This document shows, piece by piece, positions 56,049-64,000 of a stretch of 64,000 bases of DNA. The number at the start of each line of letters is the position of its first letter. Within the stretch, counting starts at the first letter, position 1. Source of the DNA: a bacterium (GTDB lineage: Bacteria > Myxococcota > UBA727 > JAUIJE01). A program made the position numbers and the translations under genes. The stretch lies in assembly GCA_030431455.1 (NCBI GenBank), contig JAUIJE010000016.1, positions 62,001-126,000 of the forward strand. Direction: 5' to 3'. The notes below the pieces were generated by a model. The model made no database searches, was not told the DNA's origin, and saw only the letters and a program-made list of their open reading frames with translations.

Positions 56049-58301
56049 TCAGCCGGCGTTGGCGTCGTGCACGGCGATGACCACACACGAGATGTTGTCG
56101 TAGCCCCCGCCGCGGTTGGCGAGCACCACCAGCTCGAACGCGGCCCGCGCGGGGTCGGCGTACTCGAGGATCACGTCGAGCATCACCTGTTCGGCGGTGT
56201 CCTGGGTGGCTTGGGGACCGGCGGCGAAGTCGGGGATGCCGTCGCTGCAGAGCAGCAGGCGGTCGCCGGGCATGAGTTGCACCCGGAAGATTTCAGGCTC
56301 GAAGGGGTCGGGGCGGCTTTTGCCGTCGGGGCCGATCACCACCCTGCCGACGACGCGGGTCAGGGCGGAGCCCATTTTGACCTGGGCCGCTTCGGCGAAC
56401 GACAAACCCATGCGCAGTGCGTCGGTGGCGCGGTCGTGGTCGATGGCGATGCGCTCGATGACCCGGTCGCGGATCAAGTAGCTGCGGCTGTCCCCGAGGT
56501 TGGCGATGGTCGCTTCGCTGCCCGCGACGTAGGCCGCGGAGATGGTGGTGCTCATCACCTGGTTGGGCTCGTTGGGCATCGGGGCGCAGACTTTGTTGAC
56601 CTCGGCGCTGATGCGTTTGCCCGCGGAGCGCGAAATCTGGCGCAGCACGTCGACGCGTTGGGGGTGGCTGAGCATCAACGCGGGCTGGCCCGCCTTCTCG
56701 AGGGCGGTCCAGCGTTGCAGCGCGGCGGTCTCGACCTGCTCGGACGCGTAAGCCCCATCCCCATACTTGCTGCGGCTGACCCCGTCGGCCACGAGGTAGA
56801 GCCCGACCCGGCCCTCGTCGTCGGTGAGCGACACCGCCCGGTCTTGTTGGGCCGCGCCGCGCCGGGCTTTGCCCAACCCGGTGTGCAGTTCGCCCCAGGC
56901 TTCGAGCACAATGTCTTTGGGCCGGTCCGCGTACCGCACCTCGGCGAGCAGGCGGTTGCGGGCCCGGATGAGCTGATCGCGCAGGCCGCGGGCGTGGCCG
57001 ATGCGTTCGATCGGGGACGGCAACAAACACGGGCGCAGGTAGGGCCAAATCCCGAGCGGGCACTCGGGCCGGAAGACGCGCGGCGAACACAGAAACGCGG
57101 GGTCGAGCCCGGGCTCGACGGGGGCACGCCGGGCGAGCAGCGTGTAGACCATCAGCGCCACCGCGTAGACGTCGGAGTGCGCCCCGGCCCGGTACCGAAT
57201 CTGGTCGCGCACCTCGGGCGCCGAAAAAATGCCCACCGGCCCCGACGGCAACACGTGAGCGGGATAAAAGCCGTTGATCGCGTAGAGCCGAACTTTGCCG
57301 CCACGCTCGATCACGATCTGGCTCGGCTCGAGGTCGTACACGTACTGGCCGGCGCCGTGCAGGCTCTCGAGCACCTCGGCCAACTCGATGCCGAGCTCGA
57401 GGGTGGCCATCGCGGGCAGGACCCGATCCGCCGACGTGAGGTAGTCGACCACGGTGTTGCCCTTGGGCCGTTCGAACACGCGAACGGAGGCGTTTTCGAA
57501 GCTCACCCGGGCTTGGGGCCGCACGATGCGGGGGTCGGGGAGGTGTTTCCACGGGGGCTCGGGCCGGGGCTCGGCCATCCACACCGCGGTGAACGGGTGC
57601 TCGATGCCCTCGATGCGCGCCCGGTAGAACACGCAGCCGCGTTGGTCGCCCAAGCTCTCTTCGAGGCGGACGATCTGGCCGTCTTCGGCGGTGAGGGTGC
57701 GGCCCGGGGCGGGCGGGATCGCGGTGACGTCCGTGCCCTCGTCGAAGGGGGCCCCCTCGACGGTCTCGCCGGGCTCGTCGGGGCGGCTGTCGTCGCGGCC
57801 GTGTTGGCGGGGGTCGAGGGAGATGTCGACGGTCTGGTCGTTGAGCGGATCGGCGGTGTCGGGCCGCGGGGACCGCGTGTGGGCGTCGGGATTGGCCACG
57901 ACCTCGGGCAGGATCGCGCGCCCGTCGGCGGACAGGCGCCGGGGCCGGGTGATCTCCCGGCTGATGCCGGGGATGGACGGCGGGTCGAAGCCGTCGGTGC
58001 GCAGCCCGTCCTCGGTCTGGTCGTCGAAGGGCTCGCCCTCGTGGGAGAGCATCTCGAGGAGCGAGACCTCTTCGCCTTCGCCCTCTTGCGATTGGGGCAA
58101 CATGTCGCGGGCGCCGAGCGGCGCCCCGTCGGGGACGGACACCGGCGGCGGGGCGGCGGGGCCTTCGCTGTCGGCGCTTTGGATGTCGTCGGGGGACAGA
58201 AGGGGAAGGTCTTCGTCCGCGGAGGTGGCGGGCACCGGGCGCAGGTCAGCCTTCTCTTCGGGCGCTTTGTCCTCCGAACTGCGGTCGTGGGCGGTGCTCA
58301 T
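56049..58301 (-). CDS. Kinase-like (pseudokinase) and PP2C phosphatase fusion protein
   Basis: A 750-residue cytoplasmic protein. Residues 1-230 are acidic, Pro/Glu/Asp-rich and likely disordered. A kinase-fold region (about 235-470) keeps the late subdomains (GIFSAPEVRDQ, HSDVYAVALMVYTLL), but the catalytic loop reads YDLEPSQIV where HRDLKPSN is expected and the DFG position reads AIN, so phosphotransfer is unlikely. A PP2C-like Ser/Thr phosphatase follows (about 485-745) with VADGVS, NLGDSRSY, CSDGIPD and GGYDNIS, the metal-binding acids. The pseudokinase may direct or gate the phosphatase. The ATG at 58301 has GAGG. Confidence 0.88.
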   Translation of the reverse strand: MSTAHDRSSEDKAPEEKADLRPVPATSADEDLPLLSPDDIQSADSEGPAAPPPVSVPDGAPLGARDMLPQSQEGEGEEVSLLEMLSHEGEPFDDQTEDGLRTDGFDPPSIPGISREITRPRRLSADGRAILPEVVANPDAHTRSPRPDTADPLNDQTVDISLDPRQHGRDDSRPDEPGETVEGAPFDEGTDVTAIPPAPGRTLTAEDGQIVRLEESLGDQRGCVFYRARIEGIEHPFTAVWMAEPRPEPPWKHLPDPRIVRPQARVSFENASVRVFERPKGNTVVDYLTSADRVLPAMATLELGIELAEVLESLHGAGQYVYDLEPSQIVIERGGKVRLYAINGFYPAHVLPSGPVGIFSAPEVRDQIRYRAGAHSDVYAVALMVYTLLARRAPVEPGLDPAFLCSPRVFRPECPLGIWPYLRPCLLPSPIERIGHARGLRDQLIRARNRLLAEVRYADRPKDIVLEAWGELHTGLGKARRGAAQQDRAVSLTDDEGRVGLYLVADGVSRSKYGDGAYASEQVETAALQRWTALEKAGQPALMLSHPQRVDVLRQISRSAGKRISAEVNKVCAPMPNEPNQVMSTTISAAYVAGSEATIANLGDSRSYLIRDRVIERIAIDHDRATDALRMGLSFAEAAQVKMGSALTRVVGRVVIGPDGKSRPDPFEPEIFRVQLMPGDRLLLCSDGIPDFAAGPQATQDTAEQVMLDVILEYADPARAAFELVVLANRGGGYDNISCVVIAVHDANAG

Positions 58302-58482
58302 GGGCCTCGGTGCGTCCCTGGGGGTTCGGTCGACCCTACCAGGGTGCTGGCCAATCGCCCAGCACAGGGAATGGCGGGACGGCCTGGTTTGTTCGACAAC
58401 CCGCATATGTTACGTCGAGGGCATGTCGACGGGGGCCCTGGCCCACCGCCTCGGAGTCCGACTTTGCTGAAGGAAATGGCCT

Positions 58483-59364
58483 GTGCACCCCGTCCTGTTT
58501 CGCATCTTTGACTTTCCGATCCACACCTACGGGGTGCTGATCGTCACCGGCTTTTTGCTCGCGATGTACGTCGCCTGGCGCGAAGCCAAGCGCCAAGGCG
58601 ACGGCCACGAAGAAGACGTCCTGGACTTCGCGTTTTGGGCGTTGCTCGGGGGCATCATCGGCGCGCGGGTGGTGTTCATCATCGTCAACTGGCGCGAGTA
58701 CGCCGCCGACCCCGTCAACATCCTGCTGTTCTGGAAGGGGGGCCTGGTCTTTTACGGCGCGGCCATCGGCGGGTTCTTGGCGTTCGTCTGGTACGCGCGC
58801 AAACGCGGCTTCGGCCTGGTCACCTCGCTCAAGCTCGCCGACTACGTGATCGTGGGGTTGCCCTTGGCCCACGTGTTCGGCCGCTTCGGCTGCATCGCGG
58901 CCGGGTGCTGCTGGGGCGCGGCGATGTACCACACCGGGCAGGGCGGCGAGGTCATCTCGGACATCCCCCTCGCCGCGCAGTTCCCCGAGGGGTCATTGGC
59001 CTACGCGAGCCTGATCAAATCGGTGGACCCGAGCGTGCAGGAGGCGATGCGCACCCTCGGCACCACCATGCCACTGTTTCCGTCTCAGCTCGTCGAGGCG
59101 TTCGGCGAGTCGCTGGTGTTCTTGGCCCTGCTGCTCGTGCGCTCGCGCAAATGGTTCCACGGCCAGGTTCTGCTCACCTACGGGCTGCTCTACCCGGTGC
59201 TGCGCTTCACCCTCGAGTTCTTCCGCGGCGATGCCGAGCGGGGCCTCGCGGTGTTGTCGACGAGCCAGTTCATTTCCATCGGGGTCGCGGTCGCGTCGCT
59301 CTGGGCGATCGTGGTGCTGCGCAAGCGGGGCATGGCCCAGCTCAACGTGAGCTCGCCGACCTGA
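58483..59364 (+). CDS. lgt: Prolipoprotein diacylglyceryl transferase
   Basis: A 293-residue inner-membrane enzyme that adds diacylglycerol to the lipobox cysteine, the first lipoprotein maturation step. It has the N-terminal HPVLF and FPIHTYGVL, GGLVFYGAAIGG, the signature GRFGCIAAGCCWG (usually GRIGNFINGE; the Cys variant also occurs in the family) and RFTLEFFRGD near the end. About seven hydrophobic segments. The start is GTG 58483 with AAGGA upstream. Its product would process the many lipobox proteins of this window. Confidence 0.95.
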   Translation: MHPVLFRIFDFPIHTYGVLIVTGFLLAMYVAWREAKRQGDGHEEDVLDFAFWALLGGIIGARVVFIIVNWREYAADPVNILLFWKGGLVFYGAAIGGFLAFVWYARKRGFGLVTSLKLADYVIVGLPLAHVFGRFGCIAAGCCWGAAMYHTGQGGEVISDIPLAAQFPEGSLAYASLIKSVDPSVQEAMRTLGTTMPLFPSQLVEAFGESLVFLALLLVRSRKWFHGQVLLTYGLLYPVLRFTLEFFRGDAERGLAVLSTSQFISIGVAVASLWAIVVLRKRGMAQLNVSSPT

Positions 59365-59373
59365 CCGTCCCGG

Positions 59374-60981
59374 TCACCGCCGCGGGCTGACCTCGCGGGC
59401 GCGGTCGTCGGCGGTGCGGTCGAGGGCCCCGTTGGCGGCGTGCAGCCCGCGCAGGTAGCGCATCACAGGGTCGCGCCAGTCCACCGCGGTCTCTTCGGGT
59501 TCGGGGTCGTACCGAATGAACTCGTAGTGGTCACCGCCCCGGTACATGAAGTCGTTGATCACCACCTTGAGCGGCCGGTCGTCCTCGATGACCGCGCCGT
59601 GGCGGTCGATGACCTCGAGGATGGTGGTGCCGGTCTTGTTCTCGTCGTAGGTGAAGCGCACCCCGCCGGCCACCGATTCGGGGTTGCGCAACGCTTCTTT
59701 GAGTTGTTTGCCGGTGAGGTCGACGACCACCAGGTAGTTGTCGAAGGGCATGGCCGAGGCCACGTCGCGCACCCGCACCTTGCCGCCGGGGAGCGATTGG
59801 CGCAGCCCGCCTTTGTTGGTGAGCGCGGCGTCGGCGTAGGGGAACGCCTCGAGCCAGGTGTCGACCACCAGTTGCCCCAGCGGCTCCCCCCGGGCCAAGG
59901 GCCGGACCGAGCGCACCAAAAACTCACTGCCCTTCTTGTCCGCCACTTGGTGGGCCTTCTGGATGATGCCGGCGAGGACGTCATGGGCCGGGGCCGCATC
60001 CCCCGCCGGGCGCTCGACGGGGAGCAGGCGCATCTTGTGGTCGGTCAGGGTCCGCCCGTCGAAGGTGAGGTCGATGGCGCAGTAGCTGCGCAGAAACGCC
60101 CCCGCGTTGCACACCAGGACGTCGTCGGCGACGGACGAGGGGTCGGGCCCGGTGTCGAGGTGGGTCTCGGCGTGGTGGGCATGGCCCGCGCTCATCACAT
60201 GCACATTGTGTTGTCGGGCCAGCGGCACCAACGGCACCACCGCGGACAGCCGGTCATGAACGAGCACCACGGTGGTGTCGACCCCGGCGGCGTCGACCTC
60301 GGGCAGCACCTGGGCGAGGGCTTCTTGGTAGGGCACAAATCGGAGCCCTACGATGTGGCGCCGGTCGGTGGTGCTGGGGGTGTCGATGTTGGCCAGGCCC
60401 ACAATGCCAATGCGCATTCCCGCCCGCTCCTCGACCACGAACGGGGTCACCCAAGGTGGGGGCCGCTCGGTGGCCTCCTCGAGGATGTTGGCCGCGACGA
60501 AGGAGAACTTGGCTTGGCTCTGCCGCATCTCGAGCGCCCGGATGCCAAAATCGAACTCGTGGTTGCCGATGGTGGCGGCGGCGTAGCCGAGGGTGTTGAA
60601 CGCGTCGACCACCGGCTTGCCCTGGGACACGGTGCTCTCGTAGGGCCCGGTCCACATGTCGCCGCCGGACAGGATCAGGTGCTCGGCGGAGACGTGGTGG
60701 TCGTCTTGCCATTGGTGGGCGAGCTGGACCACGCCGCCCACCACCCGTTGCCCGTCGTCGGAGGGCACGGGCTCAAGCCAGCCGTGCTCATCGGTGGTGA
60801 GCAACACCGACAATGTGTGTGGACCGGTCGCGGCCGTCGGCGGGGCCGGGGCCGGGGCGGGAGCGGCCGGGGCCGGGGTCGGGTCTTCGCGCGGGGGCGG
60901 GGGCGTCGACTGGCAGGCGACCAGCCCCGCCAATGCATAGGCAACCAGAACCGCCCACCGGGCGTGTCGTCGTGTGTCCAT
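59374..60981 (-). CDS. 5'-nucleotidase-like lipoprotein (calcineurin-type)
   Basis: A 535-residue secreted hydrolase with lipobox LVAC and a Pro/Ala-rich spacer. The N-terminal metallophosphatase domain has TTDEHGW, GGDMWTG, GNHEFDFG, VLVHDR and SAGHAHH, the two-metal ligand set. The C-terminal 5_nucleotid_C domain has NKGGLRQSL, AMPFDNYLVV and NDFMYRGGD. It resembles UshA/YfkN: it would release phosphate from extracellular nucleotides or related esters. The ATG at 60981 is chosen for the signal; 60993 is also possible. It converges with lgt, leaving 9 bases between stops. Confidence 0.92.
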   Translation of the reverse strand: MDTRRHARWAVLVAYALAGLVACQSTPPPPREDPTPAPAAPAPAPAPPTAATGPHTLSVLLTTDEHGWLEPVPSDDGQRVVGGVVQLAHQWQDDHHVSAEHLILSGGDMWTGPYESTVSQGKPVVDAFNTLGYAAATIGNHEFDFGIRALEMRQSQAKFSFVAANILEEATERPPPWVTPFVVEERAGMRIGIVGLANIDTPSTTDRRHIVGLRFVPYQEALAQVLPEVDAAGVDTTVVLVHDRLSAVVPLVPLARQHNVHVMSAGHAHHAETHLDTGPDPSSVADDVLVCNAGAFLRSYCAIDLTFDGRTLTDHKMRLLPVERPAGDAAPAHDVLAGIIQKAHQVADKKGSEFLVRSVRPLARGEPLGQLVVDTWLEAFPYADAALTNKGGLRQSLPGGKVRVRDVASAMPFDNYLVVVDLTGKQLKEALRNPESVAGGVRFTYDENKTGTTILEVIDRHGAVIEDDRPLKVVINDFMYRGGDHYEFIRYDPEPEETAVDWRDPVMRYLRGLHAANGALDRTADDRAREVSPRR

Positions 60982-61007
60982 CCCCGCGAGCATAACCCAA
61001 ATGGCGG

Positions 61008-61673
61008 TCAGTCCACGGCGCGCGCGAGCACCCCGCGAAACACCGGCACCCCATCGGCGACGCACTTTTTTTCCCGGTGGGAGCGCGCCCGGGTGGGGGG
61101 CTTTTTCGAGAGGCGGCCAGGGCCGGCGACGTTGACCAAGCGGGGATCGTCCTCGAGGACCTCAAGGATCTGTTCGAGCAGGGAGGCCACGTCGGTCTGG
61201 ACCAACACCGTGCCCCCGGGGGCCATGCGGGAGGCGAGCACCGAGGCAAACGCGTCGTTCACCACCCGGCGTTTTTGGTGCTTGGCCTTCCACCACGGGT
61301 CGGGAAAATGGATGTACGCCGCCGACAAGGACCCGGGCGCGAACAGCGCGCCGGTCAGGAGCCAGGCGTTGCCGCACAACGGGCGCACATTTTCGAGGCC
61401 TTCCCGCTGGGCCCGCCCCCGGGCCGCGCGCACCCAACGCATTTTCCATTCGATGCCGACCACGTCGACGTCGGGGGCCTCCGCCGCGCGCTCGAGCAAA
61501 AAATGCGGCCGACCAAACCCGATCTCGAGCTCCAGGGGCGCGCGCCGGCCGAACACCGAAGGCCACGAGACCCGCCCGGGGAACACGGTGGGCAGCATCA
61601 GGGGCACGCCGCGGCGCAGTTCGTGCACATCCTCGTCGTCGAGGTGCCGGGATTGGTGGCGCGGGTCGACCAT
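61008..61673 (-). CDS. trmB: tRNA (guanine-N7-)-methyltransferase
   Basis: A 221-residue SAM-dependent enzyme that makes m7G46 in tRNA. LELEIGFGRPHFLL is the SAM site; GIEWKMRWV, YIHFPDPWWKAKHQKRR and VQTDV are family landmarks, the second with the catalytic Asp. It lies 10 bases after tyrA on the same strand and 26 before the nucleotidase. An N-terminal basic stretch is normal. Confidence 0.95.
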   Translation of the reverse strand: MVDPRHQSRHLDDEDVHELRRGVPLMLPTVFPGRVSWPSVFGRRAPLELEIGFGRPHFLLERAAEAPDVDVVGIEWKMRWVRAARGRAQREGLENVRPLCGNAWLLTGALFAPGSLSAAYIHFPDPWWKAKHQKRRVVNDAFASVLASRMAPGGTVLVQTDVASLLEQILEVLEDDPRLVNVAGPGRLSKKPPTRARSHREKKCVADGVPVFRGVLARAVD

Positions 61674-61683
61674 GAACGCGGTG

Positions 61684-62553
61684 TTAGCTCAACAGCCGCT
61701 CACGGCAAGCGCGGCCTTTGGCGAACAGCTGCTTGACCCGCTCTTTGTCGTCGAGCTCGTCGCTGAGGGCGAGCAGGTGGTCGGCGAACCGGCGCAGGCT
61801 CTCGCGCACCGCGGCCTGGTTGGTGCGCAGGGTGTCTTGCCAGGTCTCCACCGGGGCGCCCGCGATCTGGAGCAACAGCCGCAGCGATCCCCCCGCCGAA
61901 TCCAACGCCCCGTCGTCGAGCACGGTCTCGGCCAACGCGTTGACCACCACGTGCGGCACCTGCGAGGTGAGCGCCACCGCGAGGTCGTGCTCCTGGGCGT
62001 CGAGCTCCACCGGCCGGGCCCCGAGCTCGGCCACGAACGCGCGGACCCGGGCCACCGCGCCCTCGTCGGATTGCGGGTGCGGGCACACGAACCAGGTCGC
62101 CCCCCGAAACAGCCCCGCGTCGGCGTGGGCGAGCCCCCCTTGGGCCTTGCCGGCCATGGGGTGGCCCCCGACGTACAGGGGGAGGTCGGCGGCTTCGGCC
62201 GCCTCCATGACCGCGTTCTTGGTGGAGCCGGTGTCGGTCAGAACCGGGCCTTGGCGCAGGTCGTCTTTGAGCCGGTCGAGGACCTCGATGATCTGCAGCA
62301 CGGGAAGGCAAAACACCACCAGGTCACAGCCGGCGAGGGCGGGCCCGGCCTGCTCCAGCGCCACCCCCTGGTCGATGAGGCCCTGGTCGGTGGCGACGTC
62401 GAGGATGACTTGGCGGTCGACGCCCACGACGTGCAATGATGGAATCGCGGCCCGCGCCGCTTGGGCGATCGAGCCTCCGATGAGGCCAAGGCCCACGACC
62501 CCGAGGCGCTGCACGGGAAGAGTCCGTTCCGGGGCTTCTGGGCGGCCGACCAT
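61684..62553 (-). CDS. tyrA: Prephenate dehydrogenase
   Basis: A 289-residue NAD-dependent enzyme of tyrosine synthesis. Rossmann GVVGLGLIGGSIA, GVDRQ after the second strand, the TDTGSTK block and catalytic His in GGHPMAGK are present, and the helical C-terminal domain (SQVPHVVVNALAE) is typical. It is a stand-alone dehydrogenase without chorismate mutase or ACT domain. The ATG at 62553 diverges from the metallophosphoesterase; the longer frame is antisense. trmB follows closely. Confidence 0.93.
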   Translation of the reverse strand: MVGRPEAPERTLPVQRLGVVGLGLIGGSIAQAARAAIPSLHVVGVDRQVILDVATDQGLIDQGVALEQAGPALAGCDLVVFCLPVLQIIEVLDRLKDDLRQGPVLTDTGSTKNAVMEAAEAADLPLYVGGHPMAGKAQGGLAHADAGLFRGATWFVCPHPQSDEGAVARVRAFVAELGARPVELDAQEHDLAVALTSQVPHVVVNALAETVLDDGALDSAGGSLRLLLQIAGAPVETWQDTLRTNQAAVRESLRRFADHLLALSDELDDKERVKQLFAKGRACRERLLS

Positions 62554-62589
62554 GGGGCATGTATATCGCGATCGCGAAAGAGGATGTCG

Positions 62590-63309
62590 ATGGCCGTCTA
62601 CGGCATAAGCGATTTGCACTTGTCCTTCTCGTCCAACAAACCGATGGACAAGTTCGGTGCACATTGGGCCAACCACGCCGAGAAAATGGCCGCGGCGTGG
62701 GACGAGCGCGTGTCCGACGACGACATCGTGCTGTGCCCCGGCGACCTGTCGTGGGCCATGCGCCTCGACGAAGCCGCCGCCGACCTCGCTTGGATCGGGG
62801 AGCGGCCGGGCCAGCTCAAGGTGCTCGGCCGGGGCAACCACGACTACTGGTGGGGCGGCATTCAGAAGGTGCGGGCCGCGCTCCCCGACCGCATGGTCGC
62901 GTTGCAAAACGACGCCATCGACCTCGGTGACGTCGTGGTCGCGGGGTCCCGCTGTTGGGCCGCGCCCGGGGCCCTCGACTTCACCGAGCAGGACCGCAAA
63001 ATCTACGAGCGCGAGATCCTGCGGCTGCGCATGTCGTTGACCGCCGGGCAAAAGCTCGCCGACGGCCGTCCGCTGGTGGCGTCCATCCACTACCCGCCGT
63101 TCACCGCCAAGGGCGAGCCCACCGCGTTCGCCGCGCTCCTCGAGGAGTTCCAGGTCGCGCTCTGCGTCTACGGCCACCTGCACGGCCGGCGGGCGCACCG
63201 CACGGCGGTGCAAGGCGATGTGGGCGGGACCCGGTACCGGCTGATCGCGTGTGATTACCTGGACTTCCAGCCGGTGGTGGTCTGGCCCCTCGACGCCGAC
63301 GGGACGTGA
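62590..63309 (+). CDS. Calcineurin-like metallophosphoesterase
   Basis: A 239-residue soluble phosphoesterase. The metal motifs are complete: SDLHLSF, CPGDLSWAM, GNHDYWWG, SIHYPPF and YGHLHG. There is no signal peptide, so it acts in the cytoplasm. Similar proteins hydrolyse nucleotides or cyclic nucleotides, but the substrate cannot be told. The start is taken at the ATG at 62590, which has GAGG seven bases upstream; ATG 62584 is adjacent. It stands alone between the divergent tyrA and the PEGA gene. Confidence 0.92.
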   Translation: MAVYGISDLHLSFSSNKPMDKFGAHWANHAEKMAAAWDERVSDDDIVLCPGDLSWAMRLDEAAADLAWIGERPGQLKVLGRGNHDYWWGGIQKVRAALPDRMVALQNDAIDLGDVVVAGSRCWAAPGALDFTEQDRKIYEREILRLRMSLTAGQKLADGRPLVASIHYPPFTAKGEPTAFAALLEEFQVALCVYGHLHGRRAHRTAVQGDVGGTRYRLIACDYLDFQPVVVWPLDADGT

Positions 63310-63358
63310 GGATTGTACGCGGCGCCCGGTATCCGGTAGCTTCGCGGCGGAGGCTTGT

Positions 63359-64000
63359 ATGTCGCTCACCGCACTCACCCTCGGCACGGTCGTAGGCTTG
63401 CTCGCGCAGGCGAGCCCCACCTGGGTGGTCGTCACCGAGCGCGGGCCGGAGGTTCCCGAAGCGTGGAGCACCGCCCTCGAGGCCGAGGTCAACCGCACGG
63501 TCAAGATGGGCAAAAATCCCGACGCGTCCCGCGGCGACCTCATGGTCGCGCTCGGCTGTGCGAGTTGGGACGAGCAGTGCGCGGCGCTGGTGGCCGAGAC
63601 GGTGGGGGCCGACATCGTGCTGTCCCTCGAGGTCGTGCGGCACGGGCCGGGGGCGTGGGTGAGCTACCAGGTCACCACCAAAGGGGCCGAACAGCTTCGG
63701 GCCAAAAGCCGCGTGAAGGTGCCCGACCGCGCCGACGCCGGGCTCAAGATGGCCAAGGCGGTGGTGCACGAAGCGGTCACCGGCGAGCCCGCGACGTTGC
63801 TGGTGGTCGAGACCAACCAGGTCGGGGCCCGGGTGCTCCTCGACGGGGACGCGGTGGGCACCACCCCCTGGGTCGGGGTCGGGGTCCGGGCCGGGGATCA
63901 CGAAATCCGGGTCGAGCCCGAAAGCGGGGCGCCGATTTTCCGCCGGGTGCAGGTCAAAGACGGCGACATCACCAACGTCGCGTTGGTGGTGACGGTGGGC
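63359..64000 (+). CDS. PEGA-domain protein, 3' end beyond the window
   Basis: An ATG at 63359 with GGAGG seven bases upstream opens a frame that runs without a stop to the window edge (214 residues seen). A signal-like start (LTALTLGTVVGLLAQA) is followed by an alpha/beta domain with CASWDEQCAALVAETVGADIVLSLEVV, which recalls the Cys-x-n-Cys, LGA block of the proteins at 5091-7741. A PEGA-like segment (about 145-214: GARVLLDGDAVGTTPWVGVGV) reaches the edge. It is probably an envelope protein; what follows is unknown. Confidence 0.82.
   Translation, partial: MSLTALTLGTVVGLLAQASPTWVVVTERGPEVPEAWSTALEAEVNRTVKMGKNPDASRGDLMVALGCASWDEQCAALVAETVGADIVLSLEVVRHGPGAWVSYQVTTKGAEQLRAKSRVKVPDRADAGLKMAKAVVHEAVTGEPATLLVVETNQVGARVLLDGDAVGTTPWVGVGVRAGDHEIRVEPESGAPIFRRVQVKDGDITNVALVVTVG

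Overview
This window is high-GC, very densely coding DNA from one bacterial chromosome, with no intergenic gap of 300 bases or more. Several things point to Myxococcota (myxobacteria and relatives). There are many short-signal lipoproteins, Asp-Gly repeat linkers, a protease with a MYXO-CTERM-like sorting tail, an AgmX/PglI-type C-terminal domain, a MXAN_5187-like protein, PEGA-domain proteins, a Hanks-type Ser/Thr kinase and a kinase-like/PP2C fusion. The order within the phylum cannot be decided from the sequence. No rRNA, tRNA, CRISPR array, phage or transposase gene was seen.

Layout. 1-11.2 kb: the end of a histidine kinase, an alpha/beta-hydrolase lipoprotein, class I aldolase (fbaB), an unknown 714-residue protein, two tandem FlgO/CsgG-like membrane proteins, and a coupled operon of Ser/Thr kinase, trmO and argH. 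11.2-20 kb: two paralogous mini-proteins, a PEGA/TPR protein with a Kelch lipoprotein, a sensor kinase, and a three-gene coupled cluster around a zeta-toxin-like P-loop protein. 20-24 kb: rpmE, a DUF1385 protein, a small membrane protein and prfA. 24-33.5 kb: a vWA/AgmX lipoprotein, a catalytically degenerate GH77 homologue, an acyl-ACP desaturase-like diiron protein, an SDR, and a VOC, response regulator and PAS-kinase cluster. 33.5-40 kb: bolA behind a 1026-residue DG-repeat lipoprotein, a MXAN_5187-like protein, a FIST sensor and Cys-rich lipoproteins. 40-47.5 kb: gyrB diverging from an ATP-grasp gene, a Cys-rich lipoprotein, a lidless Hsp70, a DUF2752 protein and plsY. 47.5-53.3 kb: a trypsin-like MYXO-CTERM protease, the F0 part of ATP synthase (AtpZ-like, AtpI-like, atpB, atpE) without F1 genes, prmA and an EAL phosphodiesterase. 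53.4-64 kb: a LysR remnant, map, pdxA with a cupin, the kinase-like/PP2C fusion, lgt, a 5'-nucleotidase-like lipoprotein, trmB, tyrA, a metallophosphoesterase, and the start of a PEGA protein.

How it fits together. Housekeeping genes (translation, tRNA modification, DNA topology, lipoprotein maturation, energy) are interleaved with lineage-specific envelope and signalling genes. Lgt would lipidate the many lipobox proteins found here. Several cassettes are translationally coupled by ATGA, GTGA or 8-14-base overlaps. Four clear intrinsic terminators delimit units.

Most unusual items: the zeta-like triad, the GH77 homologue lacking its acidic catalytic motifs, a kinase-like module without HRD/DFG fused to PP2C, a Cys module shared by the two DG-linker surface proteins, a dispersed hairpin-bearing intergenic element present twice in convergent gaps, and the 11-bp palindrome CAATGNCATTG embedded in coding sequences through otherwise avoided codons.
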